DNA of 64,000 nucleotides from Enoplosus armatus. Its lineage: Eukaryota; Chordata; Actinopteri; Centrarchiformes; Enoplosidae. Of this stretch, positions 11,655 through 26,204 are shown piece after piece; positions within the stretch are counted from its first letter, which is position 1; each line of letters begins with the position of its first letter. The DNA lies in NCBI RefSeq assembly GCF_043641665.1, contig NC_092198.1, positions 5,144,501 through 5,208,500 on the forward strand, written 5' to 3'. Position numbers and translations under genes: made by a program. The notes under the pieces are model-generated. The model did no database searches. It was not told the DNA's origin and saw only the letters and a program-made list of their open reading frames with translations.

Positions 11655-13429
11655 TCAAGTGTTCCAGGACTTGCGGTTCTCTCCTCTGCTGCGGCCGGTT
11701 GATGCCCCACCGACTTCACCTTTGGCCAGAGCGGTAAGGGCTGCCAGGTTTGGGCTGGATCCAGACAGGTTGGCACTGTGACGCTTGTGCTGCTGGCGAC
11801 GGCGCTTGGCACCACCCCGGCTCACCCTGTCTGGCCTTACCAGCACGCCATAACCGGGGTTACAGTGGAAGTAGTGCTTGCCACCCACTGAACCGTCATT
11901 CTTTCCTGGATAAAGACAGACAAATGGTTTGTCTGAGATTCAGACTGGCGATAGGAATTATAATGTATGTGAAGATTGCACTAAGGTCAACTAAAATGCA
12001 TCAAATAGCAGGACTGGGCACTGTTCTACTCACCTGCTGGTACCTCCAGTTCCACTCCCACCCAGGTACCTTTTGCAAAATCTGTGGGTCCAACATAACG
12101 GACGGTGCCGCTCTTATTGGTTCCCACGGTCACAAACTCCCCTTCTTTCAACCAGTCAGGAAGAACTGTGGTAGCAGCTGCATCTCCTTCCTCAGAGTCG
12201 GAAATAATCTCCAGGCTTTCCATCGGCACGGAGAGGTTAAGTCCTGCCCCAAGGCTGCTGGCCCGGTCCACCTGTGCGGGCTTATCATCCTCTTCCTCCT
12301 CCTCACCCAGAATACGCTGAAAGGACTTGAGGTCTGATGACTTCACTTTCTGGATCTTGAAGGGGTTTGCAACTGAGGCGTCAGGTTTGGCAGACTGCAC
12401 GCTGGACAGAGAAGGAGCTGGAGCTGTGGTGGCTTTTGTAGATGCAGGGGCTTCCTCTTGGACTGAGGATACAGTTGGGATGGAGGTGCCATTTGGGTTT
12501 GAGTCCTCAGAAGTGTCTTGTTCCTCGGATGAAGCTGGAAGAACCAGATCTCCAGATGGGGCAGGAGCTGGAACCAAGACCTCTGACACAACTGAGATCA
12601 GGTCTGGAGCTGGATCTTGAGCACTGTCAAGGGTTGTTTGGTCTCGTTTGGGCTGCTGTGGCTGTGGGACGATTGTTTCAGACTGACTTTGACCTTCTTG
12701 TCCAGGCGACTGTGTCTCATAGTGGGTTGACATTTCAGCTTCTGTCTTGTCTGCGGCAGCTAGCTCAAACTCTTCTGTCGGGGTTTCTGGTTTTGAGTGG
12801 TCTGTTTCTGAAAATTCTATCTGTTTGGTTTCATTCTCTTGTACTAACAATGAATCTTTCAGTGGCTCCAAATTGTCTAATTGTTCTGATCCAATATGGT
12901 CAATTGTTGAGTCTTGCTTTTGTTTGGTCTGGCATGGTACATCTGATTCTGCAACTGAATCAGGCTCTCCTTGCTCCTTCAACCGGACCGATGGAGACTG
13001 ATTCGGTTCTTGTTGACTCAGGTTTGAATCTGACGGAGTATAGTCAAGTTTGGACGGTGGCGAGTCAGTCCTCTCTTCAGCAGCGGTGTTGTCCAAAACC
13101 AGCCATGACTCCTGATGCTCTGAATGGTCCACAAGAATAGATTCAGGATAAGTGTCAGATTGTGTCACTTTATTGTCCTCTTCCTCTTCATCCGGCACCG
13201 CCTCGAAGCCGTCGGCTCTGCTGCCGGATGACGGAGGCAGGTCCCAGCTCAGTGTGTAGACGTCTGACAGAGTGGCTGTAGATATGCTAGTCGAAATGTA
13301 TCCGCTTGATGCTTCGCTCACTGGGCTGGGGGTGGAGTCTTCCGTCTCTGGGATGATTGGCGGTGGGAGGGGCACGGATCTGGGGCTCTCTGTTTGGAGG
13401 TCGGGAGGAATGATTTCCTCAATGGGAAC
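11655..13429 (-). CDS. kif13b: kif13b exons 39-40: expanded acidic linker and CAP-Gly domain
   Basis: Exon 39 (12034-13429, 1,396 nt) starts [12 protein letters not shown] and carries the conserved [13 protein letters not shown] and STATLSD. A long low-complexity stretch rich in Glu, Ser, Thr, Pro and Gln follows, then [20 protein letters not shown], the start of CAP-Gly. Exon 40 (11655-11905) completes it with [19 protein letters not shown] and VLVRPDRV, a basic tail, and ENRKSWNT before TGA. The GKNDG tubulin-tail-binding signature is split by the intron. The linker is clearly longer than in human and accounts for most of the protein's extra length. Confidence 0.96.
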
Positions 13430-16400
13430 CTAAGAGGGAAACCATGGCAACGAAGGTATTTGTCACTCAAAATGCAGCAAAAGGCTCAATCCCTGTCTGA
13501 AGTTAAGCCTCAATTCTAACAGTTACCTTCCAAGAGATTCACGCTCATCTTTTATTATACATGTCAGATTGTTCTCTGCCAGACCAAAACCACTGATAAA
13601 ACGTCTAGTCTGTAGGAGTTACATTACTGCACAATCAGTTTGAATTACTGATTAGAATGTGCTTATTAACACATCCAGCAGATACACAGGAACATCTCTG
13701 TCCACCTGGCAAAGGTTTTGGTCTCAACCAACTCAGCAGCAGTCGGTTTTATCTGAGCTTTTTCACTCAAAGAAGCTGCTGCAGAAAACAACGTTGATGA
13801 GAGCCATGAGAGTGAACCAAAACAGTTAAGTTGTGAGACATAAAAACCAAAACAATGTGCTGAAAGATGCTAAAGAGTTTGGTGATTATTTTTTGTGGGT
13901 TCATCATTACAAGTGACCTCTTTCACATAATACGTAGTCTTCCTATCCATTGTTAGCATACAAATTTTGATTAGAGCACCTTTAAAAGAGATCTCTACCA
14001 ACCTGTTAAGACATGAACCAAAAACCTCATATAAGCTCTCACTGAAATCTGAAGGACATAATAAGAACAAAATAAGAGTAAAATAATAATAAAAGCAGTA
14101 TAATGATGAAAACAGATAGCTACAGAGTAATTACTGAGAAAAGTGTTTGTAATTGAGTGTGGAGGTTTCCAAAGTAAGGCTACATATTATCCATATTTTG
14201 GATTCAATAGTTCCTGCTAGGAAAATATGCCTTTTCCAAGATGACAAATGCACAGTATGGCCACATCCAGGGTTGGAGAACTTACTGGCTGCTGTTTGCT
14301 CATGCCCTCTTCAACACTGGCTGACTGCACCATGATGCGAGGCAAACTCTGCGGCAGGAAGGGAATTTATTCAGTTAATGACATTTCAAATAAAAACAAT
14401 CTTGAATCTGTATATTAGCGGCGCGCGGCCGTCGAGCAGATTGCAAGATGTAATCACAAGCAAGTCTGTGTCTTTTCCGTCCAGTTCGACCCGGAGATTA
14501 GATATTAATATAAGCCTGTAGATTTCCACACCTGTTCATTACACAGTGTGCATGAAGTGGCGATTAGCTACTGTGAGGGAATTAAAAAGCTCAGGCTTCA
14601 GCATGACAGTGAGACAGAAAACAGAGCCTGTGGGGGAAAAAAGTTAATCTACGATTCTAAAAAGACGTCAGATACTGCTTCCTCTGGCAGCCTCACAGAA
14701 TACTAAACTAGGATAACTAACTAGGCCAGTTGGCCATCTGTTACAATATATTAGGACTGCACAGACGTGACATATGTGCGAGTTATCAGTTTGGTGCATC
14801 AGTATATTAGAAAGGAGAAAGATATCCAATTTATTGCTGTGATCAGCAGTCAAGATGTTGATATGAGATGCAGGAAGTGCAATAAAAATATTTGTTCATC
14901 AGATCATTCAAAGAGATAATCATGATAAACTGGTAAAACAATCAGGATAATTGCACCATAATTATAATTGCACCCATAATCATCAGTATTCTAGTTACCT
15001 CTTTAACACTCGATATGATCAGTCAGATGATTAAATGTTGTGTGATTTGCTTCTTAACATTTCTTTTTTTAGTTTCTGAAGAGGGTAATAGAAAAAAAAT
15101 CATCTTATTATATCTTGACATATTTGAAGATGTTTAATAAATTAGGACAATTGTTTGACTGTGTGCTTAACAGACACAGTCACAGGATATTAATCAGGAT
15201 GATTGTTTGACTCTCATGCAGCCCTGACACCACATTCTTCAAACACTGCTGATCAAAATTAAGTCGTTTGATTCGGGTCTCTTTGTACTTTTGTTCTGAG
15301 CAGAACGACAACCTACATGGACAACATGTCTACCATTAGAGAGCAGGTCAAAGACAGGTATCCTATCCCTCTCTGGCTCAGGGCAGTGAACCTGTAAGTC
15401 AACACAACACGTCAGGTGCACAAGAAAGGCCGCCTATTCTGTAATTTAACATGGACGTATTAAAAAAAAAAAAAAGAAGACTAATAAGGATTGAAGAAAT
15501 GTAGCCGGCACATTAAAACAATTTTTATCTATCAGTCAGATGTATTTTAAGACTTTTGGGGCTTGTCCAAGTCAAGTCTAAAGGCATTGAGGTCAAGTTC
15601 AAGTCACATATCAAGTCATCATAGGCACATTGTTGGTCAAGATGCGGTTGAGTCCAAGTCTACACCTCTGCTGCAGGTGAGATAATTACCGTTAGCAGTC
15701 CAGATCTGTAGTTATGTTTTTTTTTTTTTACATGGCAGCTTTAACACAGTCTCGAACATTTGAGCTGCAGTTCATCGATGCGACCAGACTTTGGATAAGG
15801 GATTTGTTAAGTGAAAGAAATCTGTCTAGTGTACAATGAATTCACTCATGCAATTTCTGTCAACAGCCTGCTAATATTTGTAATACTCGAGGCTTTTGTT
15901 TTCGTGTTGACCTTTCTGAACATCTGTGGCAGGCAGGGTGGAGTGAAGCGCTAATTAGGGCGATGGCCTCAAACAATGCACCAACAAGGCCCGACGGGTT
16001 TCCATTTCAACCAAACACCACAGCACATGATTTCCCTGATTAGCTCCCCTCCGCGGCTCAAGGTGCTAATCAGTCAAATCAGATGCTGTAGCGTTTGGCT
16101 GCGATGAAAAAGCCGCACACTCTCCGGGTCTCGATGGCACATGATTGGAGATCAGTGCAGTGGATGAGGAGGTGGCAAGGAGCGGGGGGTGGGGGGTGAC
16201 GGAGGTTCACCTGCTCCTAATTAATCCTCCTCTACACTCAGTGTGCTCCTGTCTCAGTAGGGGCTGTTTGTGGAGTCTCAAACATTATACAGCACGTCAA
16301 TCACTCGGGAGACACTAACTAGTGTTAGTCTAAACCCGGGTATACTCAAGTAGCCTGGGTTTGATTCGACAAACATGTCATGACTCAGATTGACAGTCAA

Positions 16401-18035
16401 CTTCTTCTTATTACAAAGTTTAAGTTGTTTACTGGAGCATTTAAACCGCAGTAGAACTTTTCACAGGAATATTTTACTAATTTATATTGATCTTTCCACT
16501 GCGACATGGAACATCAGTTGCAGGGGTTTCAAAAGGTTTGTGTCCACAGCTTAACCAAATGAGGCCTTAAAGGGGTACTCCAGCAATGTAGTATTGCTTC
16601 CATAAAGTTGGGGGATGCAGGAGACTGATTAAAAAAAAATGCTAGATTTATTTCATGCTGAAGCCTACGTTTCCCATCATGCAACTTGTATTTTGTTGTG
16701 ACACATTCATGTCATGTGGGAGTTACTGGGGTTTTTTTTCAGTTTCTGACTTGTTCCTCAGTAAATATGACTAAGGAACTGGATATATCTGACAATGCAG
16801 ATGTCACATGGCAGCCAAAGTCCATTCTTCAAAGTAGGTAAATTTAAAGGATGTAGTGCTACAGTTTATTGACATGGCGCAGTACTTTTACGGTACTCGC
16901 ATGACCAAGTCTGCAATCATAAAGCCATCTCGAGTTGTCCACTGACTCAAGTCTCTTCCATCTCTTCGTATTTATGGACAACCCGAACTAATTTCAAAGT
17001 TAACTTGCGGTTGAGTAAATACTGTAAAAACTGCTGTATTTTTAGTATCGACTGGTCAATGGATTGTATATAAGGAAACCAGAAACGACCTCAGACTACA
17101 CCCCAATGAAGGCAGGATGAATGAAAATGTTTGGTGAAGACAGCAAAGGTGTACTTGAGAAGAGTTCTGCCTCCAAACCTTAAAAACATGATGTCTACAC
17201 AAAGGCGCGCTTTTTTTAATTCCTCCTTTATGATAACGTTTATCACTTCTCTTTTTTGTAAACTTCTGAAAACCACTCATCTAGAGCACTGAGGCATTTA
17301 TACACGTCTATCTATATTTATGTTTTCATCTACGTATGCTCTGTTTCCATGACAACAGAGGAAATAGGACTAGCTGCCGACGAGTAGAGGGGATATTTAG
17401 ATTCAGGCTGCAATGATGCACACAAACTTTAAATCCCTGATAAGACGGCGAGCAGAGTACAAGCTTAAATCCACGACTGAATGAGTGTACCTCCTGATGG
17501 ACAGCTGTCTGGTCTCCACTCTCTTCCTTCCCACCAGGAAGCAGTGACTTCAGCAGCTTGGGTACGGCCTTCACTGGAGGGAGATAAGACAAGGCAAAGC
17601 CTGAATGCACTGATGGAGAAAAAGAAGAGAAGAAGAGCGGGAGGTTTCGGGAGCAGAGATGAAGAAAACAAGGGGCAGGAGGAAGAAGGAAAGCAGGAAA
17701 AGATTTGTGAGGCAGGGAGGAGGGGAATTGAGAGATGTGTTGGCAAAGAGGAAAACAAGTGCCAAATTAAGATTCAGAGCTAAAGGACAGATATAGTTGT
17801 CCGCCGGCTAAAACAAAAAACAAAAACAGAGCTGATGACATCAAAGGCAGCAAATATGGAAAGGATCCATTAGATGATAAAAGGTTTGTATCAGTCGTAC
17901 CTGTCTCTGGGTTCAGGTTCTCGGATATGGAGCTGGGCAGCGTGCGTCTAGACGAAGGAGGCGCCATAGAAAGGTCCTGGTGGCTCTCCCAGCCCTGCAC
18001 AAACACAAACACACACACAAACACAAACACAAACA

Positions 18036-18117
<82 letters not shown>

Positions 18118-21100
18118 GGGGGGGGGAAGACACAAGAGAGCGTTTCTATAATCTGTAACCTTTAGCAGCCTCTACTGGCGACCAGGGAGAACTGCAACAA
18201 CACTGCAGCAGTCATGTCAACCATTTATCCATTACTTTTAGCGACATCAACCATTTATCTATTATTTTTAGCTAATTACTTCACCTGTTCACCATTACCA
18301 TGTATGCACTACCCAACACATTATCTTTAGCTAACTGTTGACGTGCTTGCTAACTGGTTTTCACGCACTCTCATATGAATTTTATTTTTGGGATTTATTT
18401 TGCTCTTCATATTAATGTAATACTGCAAGTGGAAATTACATATGATTTCACATATTCTAAGACTGTGACCTCAAACATTTTAGCTGTGTCCAGTTATTAT
18501 TGTGTACAGACACCAGACATGGCTCCAGAAATCTTCCCCCTTTCGCGATGGCCTGTCCAGTGTCTGGCTGTTAAAATACAAAATAACTTAAATGTCGAAG
18601 GTGCCGATAGTAGCATTAATTCCTTTTATATGTAGGTGATATATTACTGGGTCTTATTTCTATATGTATTTGAGTTATGAGCATAACCACTGTTTCCTTC
18701 TCACACTGTCTCGACTGTTTTAGAGTCCTGGACGGGTAAAAACTCAGTATTAAAGTAAAAACAGTATTTCACAATAAAAAGCAAAGACTAAAGAAAAATC
18801 AGGGAACATAAAAATAACTTGTGTAGCACGTATTATTTTTTTTCTTATTTCCTATCTTGTAAATCATCTTGTGACCCCTCAGGTTTATATTTGGACTCCT
18901 TGAGGGGTCTGGTCCATAGGTTGGGAACCACAGGACATGACAGATATAAAATGAGTATTTAGACTTTGGTGGAATACTCAGTTTTTGATTTGTTAAGGGT
19001 GAATTGTGAAGCATCAAAACCCAAGTCATGCTGTGGAACCAGTGGGGAAAAAACCCAAAAACAATCTATATAAATACTTGACGTAGTTACTGCATCAGTC
19101 TATATTATGGAAAACGACATAAACAGAAAACTCATATGAAAAATAGAACTGTGAGACTAAGACATGATAAATAAATGAGACGATTAGCGGACATGACTTA
19201 TGTGTCTCACCTTGAAGTCATTGAGCTTATGAGTGGAGGAGAAGAGATCCAGACTGCTGGCTGACAGCTGGTTAAAGGGGGTTAGAGGGTTAGAGGCAGG
19301 GTGTTAGTGAGACAGGCTGACAGCAGGGAAGAAGGAACAAAACCTGAATCCCAGAATACAAACAAGCCAAAAATTATTTACTCTGTCTTGTAGTTAGTGG
19401 TAGTGTAAAAGTTGTGAGCAGACACCAGATCAGTTCAGTGTGGTCAGAAAAGGCAGAGTTGAGTTCATGTAAGTGATGGAAGGAAGGTTTTTGTTTCGGT
19501 AACTAAAATATAACATCTGTTCAACAGTTCCATGATCGAGAGAGACCTCAGAGGACAGTCAAACGCTGGACAGACTCCTCCTATGCTTCTATTAACTACC
19601 TGTTTAGGTTATAACCGCCTCTGTTCCTTTAATGTTTGGGTCAAAACAAAATAAAACTCTCTTACCCGGTTGACGTTTGGAGAGCTCAGGCAGCGTCTGG
19701 GAGGTTTCCCTCTGACTGCCAGCTGTTCCCTCACAGCCACCTCCTACACACACACACACACACACAAACAAATGTGTTTTGAAAGCATTTATAATTGTGT
19801 GTTTTAAGGAAACACTATCACGTAGTGTCTCTGTTTGGATGTTTTGTATTATGTGGATTAATCAGCTCTTTTTTTTTTTGGCAGGGTAGAAAAGAAAATG
19901 TTCCAATTCCGGCTCTAGATGACATTTTCCAAAATTGCATCAAGAGTGAAAAAGACAACGAGCATTTAATGTGCTCATACTGCGGAGAAATATCAATCAA
20001 AGGAACGTGGTTAAATGAGAGACTGCTCAGACATTTAGGCATTTCTGAGTGAGCTAAATGGTTTAATATGGTTTTAATGTTCGGAGATTCACATCTCAGG
20101 CGTTCATGAAGTGCATTTCCTGACCTGTCTGAGTCTGTCCAGAGTGAGGACGTTCTCCACAGCTAGGACGCTGCGGAGGTATTTCTCTATGGCTGCCTCA
20201 CTGTCGGCCGACTGGTCGTCCTCAGTGCTGGCAGCCAGCCTGGCCAACATCTCCCTGTCCTCTGGACCGTGGATGTCCTGCAGGAGCAGGGAGACAGAAT
20301 GTAAGGGGGCAGGGTACGCCAGCTCTTGATGCTGGGGTGTCATTTATTCACATTATCCTGCCTATCACACCAATGCTTATCACAATAATAAAGGTTTTAT
20401 TACCAGTCTTTCACAAGCTTCCACTGCTGTCATAAAATTACTGCAAAAACTGGAAATGTAATTAAAGCAAAATAAAGGACTACAGTACACTGGCATCCAG
20501 CAGAATGCTTCTCTGGTCAGTTATTTAGAAAACAAAGACCACAGAACGTAGCCAATCAGCATTAAGTATTCAACAATGCTGTGTGAAGAAGTTTAGATAC
20601 CGTTCATATGGTTAAGTATACCCTGCTTTAGAAAAAGATCGATTTCTAGAAAAATAAGTGCAGTAAAATTATGGTTGCTGATTAAAAACGAATGTAAAAC
20701 CTGGTTTCGCTTATAAATGTGTGTCAATTAGACTGACAGTGGCATACAGAATTCAAAACTTTTAATTGAGGTTTATTTGTTTGCCTATTTAAAAGTTAGT
20801 CTCAGCTCTCTTTGTTTTTCCATTTAAATCCATCGCTGCGAACATGACTGTTAAATTTGTAACACCTCACTAACATGTTTTTGTTTGAACATTAACCTGG
20901 GAGGAGGCCAATAGGGATCCCACCGCCCCACTGTAACATTATGACTCAGCACACCATGGCGCATTGCTGCTGCGTGGGTTTCATTAATAAGGGCAGCAAT
21001 ATGGGTTTGTTCTATATAGTTAAAAGTCCCAAAAAATACTGATACATACATATAAGGACAACAACATATTAAGGACATTGATTGTAGTAAATACAATAAT

Positions 21101-23430
21101 ATATTCATCAAATTCAGCTTCCAATAAAGTCTAAACAAAAGGCAAGAAGTCATTCTTCTGCATAAAATAAGAATATACAGAATATAGTTCTTCTGATTTG
21201 TTTAATAGTCAAGCAGTTTGTCTCTGTGAGCGGCCACTTTGCATCTGTCTTTCAAAGCGATGGATGTGTCAGGAGAGCTCCGTTCTATTCTGCTCTTCTT
21301 CAGGGTTTTTTTGAACAAATACGCAGCTGCAGACATGTCTTTATTTTATTTTCTTTCTAACAAATAAGTCTGTGGTCCCGCACTTACCCCTGGGATGTTA
21401 GAAACGATTTCAAAGGTGACCCCACAGCCAGGGATGGTGCTGCGCTGAGACATCCTCTTCAGCAGGCTCTGAGCAAAACCCTGCATAAACACACAACCAC
21501 ATTTTCCTTCAGTCAGCTGATGTCTTCATGAGTGGACATGTGAGCAAAATGTGTCATTGATGTCAGCTTCCTCCTGGCCATCGTGCCTCTGGGGGGGGGG
21601 CACCCACCTGTCTCCCGGTGACATTGACGCAGATGCGCTTCCTGAGCACCAGCTGCATGTGGGCCGGGTGGCTCAGCTGAACCACTGTGCGGACCGTCAG
21701 GTAGACCCTCTGGTCAGCCGACGTCACGCGACTCAGCTGGGGGCACTCGTGGACAGTCGAGTCCCAGGAGGCCTCCACCTTCACCTGGAACACATTAAAA
21801 AGCATGGAAAATGAACGACTAAAAGATTCCCCTCCACCCGCTATCCAGGTGGTACATTTGGGATTTGCAAAAGAAAATAAGAGAGATAAGATATAAGGGA
21901 GGAAACCTCACAAATCCACACTCTAAATATTGTCGCCTTACCTCTGGATCGTAGTGTTTGACAATATGAAGGTCGAAGAAGTCGTCCTCCTCCTCCCCAC
22001 AGAGTAATGCATCCAGCCCCCCGGCCAATGGGGCTGAAAGACTGGACTGGAAATCATCAGCTGGAGGGGGGAAAAAAGTGAGAAAGAAAGCGGGTTCAAT
22101 AGAGCTTTTTTGCCAAATTACGAGCACAAAAGACGGCGAGGAACAACATACCACTGAGATCCAGGAACAGGACAGGAATGTGTGTTTCCATTCCAGGGAC
22201 AGGAACCCTGTGGAGAAACAATACCATCAGCACAGGGAGTAAACATCTAGTCCATGATGCAGAGGGGATAAATAAAAAAAGTGAACACACCTCTCCACCG
22301 GCGCTCCAGGGATGCCGCTGCCAGCCGACGGCACCAGAACGGCGTTGCGTTCTTCGGTGAGCGTCAGGCGACACTCCAGCAGCTGGGACTCCCTTTCAAC
22401 ATCGTCCTCCGACTTATCTACACGCACAAATACAGGTGAGCAAACACGAAGAAGGAAAGGCCGCAAACAAACTATTCATGCAACAACAAACAAACTGATG
22501 CACCTTCTTCTGATCTTAAAGGTGATCAGGTATTGATTGCATATGAACACTGATGAATCTAATACATTTGAATGTAATTTGACGACTTATAACTTATAGT
22601 TTTAAAACACTGAATATTAAATATTCTACAGCAGGGCTGGGTGATAGGTCTTTATTATTGTTTATTGACATATTATTAAATGGAATTATTACACGATGGT
22701 CATATTGTGTTATTATTTTAGAAAAGTTATTTTGTCCAAATTACTGATTCCACACAAAATGTAAATCCAAAACGAACTAAATGATTTATTTAAATTGTTA
22801 CTATACTATATTATTATACTAATGTTATTCTATAGATTACTCTTATTATTCATTATCTAGATTATTTTAGACCTGATTTTGATTTTGGATATGCCATATA
22901 GTTATCATGTATAAATATTATTATTAACGTTGTGATGTTATCCCTTCCCCAGCCCTATTCCATACTGGATGTATTATACTGTAACTACCTACAAGCTCTA
23001 ACAACCTGCAGCTTCCAAACCATGAAAAGTGTCAGTGTCACATCACTGCCACTTGGTTATGACAAGTGAATGGAGAAAAGCAGTATTTGTGTTTATATAT
23101 ACTGTCAATTATGTACACTGGGAAACACATTTTAATAAACAGAATATGAGAAGAGAAAAATTAAGTACCAGTTGGTGTCTCAAAGCTGAATTACACTGAG
23201 CAGATGGAGGAAAAGACTGGAAATATTTCTGGTATCAATCACTTCTGCTTCCACATCAGAGTTGCTGTGTTCATATGTTGTTGTTTTTTTTAGGATGTAT
23301 GTGCTCCACAGCTGTACCTGGTTTGGAAACTATCTTCTGTAGATGCTGGTCCAGATACTCCTGTCTCTGAGTGAGTGTGACCAGCCACTGTTCCCTCAAC
23401 CTCTCCAGGTCTACCTCCTACACACACACA

Positions 23431-23507
<77 letters not shown>

Positions 23508-26159
23508 TAGTTGTATCAGAAACAGACGTTTTTTGATTTCACCGTTTACTTTCTCAAAGTTTAGCCACTTGCCATTTCCCTGCCCCGTTATAACCAAACT
23601 ATGATGCATCTTTATGATTGATCATCTACTTACTTGGTAGCTATCCATTTCTTCATCCCCACCCTGAAATTTAAATTGAGAGAGAAACGGTTAAAGAGTC
23701 GAACCGAAAAACAGACAGAAAGGGGGAGTCTGAGGAAAGGTGGTCATTTCATATCCTTTCTTTTCCATATCATCACATTTTGAATGAATATCAACAACTG
23801 ATTATATTTCCTCCTCACCCATTGTGATTCGCTGCCTCTGGAGGGACGCATCTGTTGGACCTTTATGTCTCCAATGGATACCGAGAGGATGGAGGCGGTG
23901 ATGAGGGGCATGGTGCCCGAGTCTGATACTGAACGCACCTCCACCTGGACCCGACGGGACTGACCCTGGAGGTACAGATTTACATGAGAGGATAGTAATA
24001 TATTCTGACCTCAGTTCACTCATCTGTTCACATAATAAAGTATAATAATAGAAAAGTGCTCCTATTCAAAATGAATAAAACCACTAATACAAATCATTTT
24101 CACATCTACAAACAAACAAAGATCCATGACACCTGTCGCAGCTGGAAGATGCCTCCTGTGCGGACGTCTTTAGCAGGAAGAACCTCCACAGCAGTGAACT
24201 CTCCCGCCTCGTTCAGCTCCATCAACTGCACCCACAGCTCCAGCTGGCGGGTCACCTCACTCCACCTGCAGGTGCAGCATGGACACACATCAGAACATTA
24301 TATTAATACACAGCATGCTTTGTAGATATTGATGTTTTTGTGTATCAACTATCATCAATTCATGTCAACACTTTAGCATCACTGATAATATGAGATGTAA
24401 AATAAGACACCCAGAAAAAACAATGTGTATGTGTCAATGTGTCTCCTATATACTAACTACAATCATGTTATATTACATTATATTATAGTATGCAGTACAT
24501 TCATACTAAGGAATGCCACTGTCCCACTATGGCGGCAAATCCTAGAAAAAACAATTTTACTCGCTATGTGTGAAGTACCAACTTTTGAAATTAGCAGTGT
24601 TGAAATTGCAGCTCAATAAAATTTATGTCCTATATACCAACGGACAACATGATATGATAACCCACCTCTCGGGTTTACAAGGCCTAATTTTCTCACTTTT
24701 TAAAGAATGGAACTTTAGCTTTGAGTGCTTTCTGAATCGATTTCGATGACTGCATGGTTGTGTGCGTTTGTGTCACTGCACCTTTCTCTGAGGGACCTGG
24801 TCTTGGCTTGAATCACGCCGAGGTCCCACAGTGCCAGGTTCCGGCGATGGTTGACCTGCTTGTGGCCGTACACTTCAATGGCCACCGCCCCCTCGGCCAA
24901 AAACTCCACAAACTCCTCCGACACCGGCACCGACAGCTCCTAAAAGATTAGAAAAACAAAAACAGGGATTTACATGTTATTGTTGCCATTTTTTCCCTTT
25001 ATTGTAGTTAACTTCCAGTATTGGTGTTAAATGTTAAAAGTTTATTGTATTTGTTTCTCAAATGGTGACAAAAGCTGGATTTGTTTTTTTCAATTGGTGA
25101 AATGTGACAAAACTACAAAAACGTTACATAGACGATACACTGATATCAAGACAAAACAATTTAAGTGACACATAAAACAAACTGATAGAGTGGGGCGGGG
25201 GTGGTAAACGTTGTCTTAGTGATATTGAGTGTTACCATGGTGCTGTCGAACACCACGGTGCACTGAGGGTCTCTGGAGGCGGAGGACGAGCTGGACGGCG
25301 CCACTTCTGGAGCGCTGAACACCGGCTCCTCCTGCCCCCAGAAGTGGTACTGGCAGAAGACAAAGTTGGACAGGTGGCGAGGCAGACCATTGGCCTGGAG
25401 GATTTTCACCTGACAGAGAGAGAGAGAGAACATGAGGAAATGCACTCACCTACGCAGACAATGATAAACAAACACTATGATTTGTCATTCTAGTTTCTAG
25501 TTTGAATCTCAGGGTATAAGGAAAAGCCTTTATGTATTTTAAGCACCTGACAAGGTTTAGAAATGTGTTGGTTTGTTAAACTGGACTTCAGTTTGGCTCT
25601 CTCCTAAAAACAAGAAATAATTTCTATGCACAGGGAAAAACACCTTCGGTCAAAACGTAAGACCTCCTGACTTTGTTTTTATGTCATCTCATCACAGAAA
25701 TAAAACGGAAGCAACCAGGATATAAAGCCGAGCCAGAGTTAATTAAACTTGTGAGTTTCCCCAGCTCACTGTACTGTGAAATGTAACAATAGAGAGACAA
25801 AACAATCTGGCTGCCTACCAGATCCATTATTAATCTGGAACTATTTTCCCTCTGGAAATACAGAAGGTAAACTCACTCATACTGAACAGCTACTGCATGT
25901 AGCACCCTGAGTTACATGTCAGCGAGAGGAGGTAAAGGATTCAGATTTTCAGGTGGGGTCTCCTGGATGTCGTCAATTTGGCTCATTTATAAGTAACAGA
26001 TTTAATGAAGCTACACTTGCACGTTCTCACCACACAGTCCAGCTTGCGCTCCTGTAGATCTCCGTCTGCGTTTCTCTGCTGAGTAAAGTGTCCCGGACCG
26101 TCCTCCTCAGAGCCCTCTGTACCCCGCCACACCTCCACGTGCAGCCGTCCTGCCACCTG

Positions 26160-26204
<45 letters not shown>

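Noticed and set aside
12442..13140. 232-codon + strand ORF opposite kif13b exon 39
   Set aside because: It is the antisense shadow of a long, biased coding exon whose minus-strand reading is the conserved KIF13B protein.
17767..18165. Several ORFs of repeated Cys-Val or Thr-His residues over the CA/TG arrays
   Set aside because: They are translations of dinucleotide repeats and not genes. The same holds at 23290-23609, 26027-26224, 41056-41407 and 53445-53780.
19795..20052. 85-codon + strand ORF with CSYCGEIS and a possible acceptor (T-run then GGCAG) in kif13b intron 33
   Set aside because: It looks superficially like a small exon with a CxxC pair, but there is no second zinc-binding pair, no recognised family and no partner exon. 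It is probably chance or transposon-derived.
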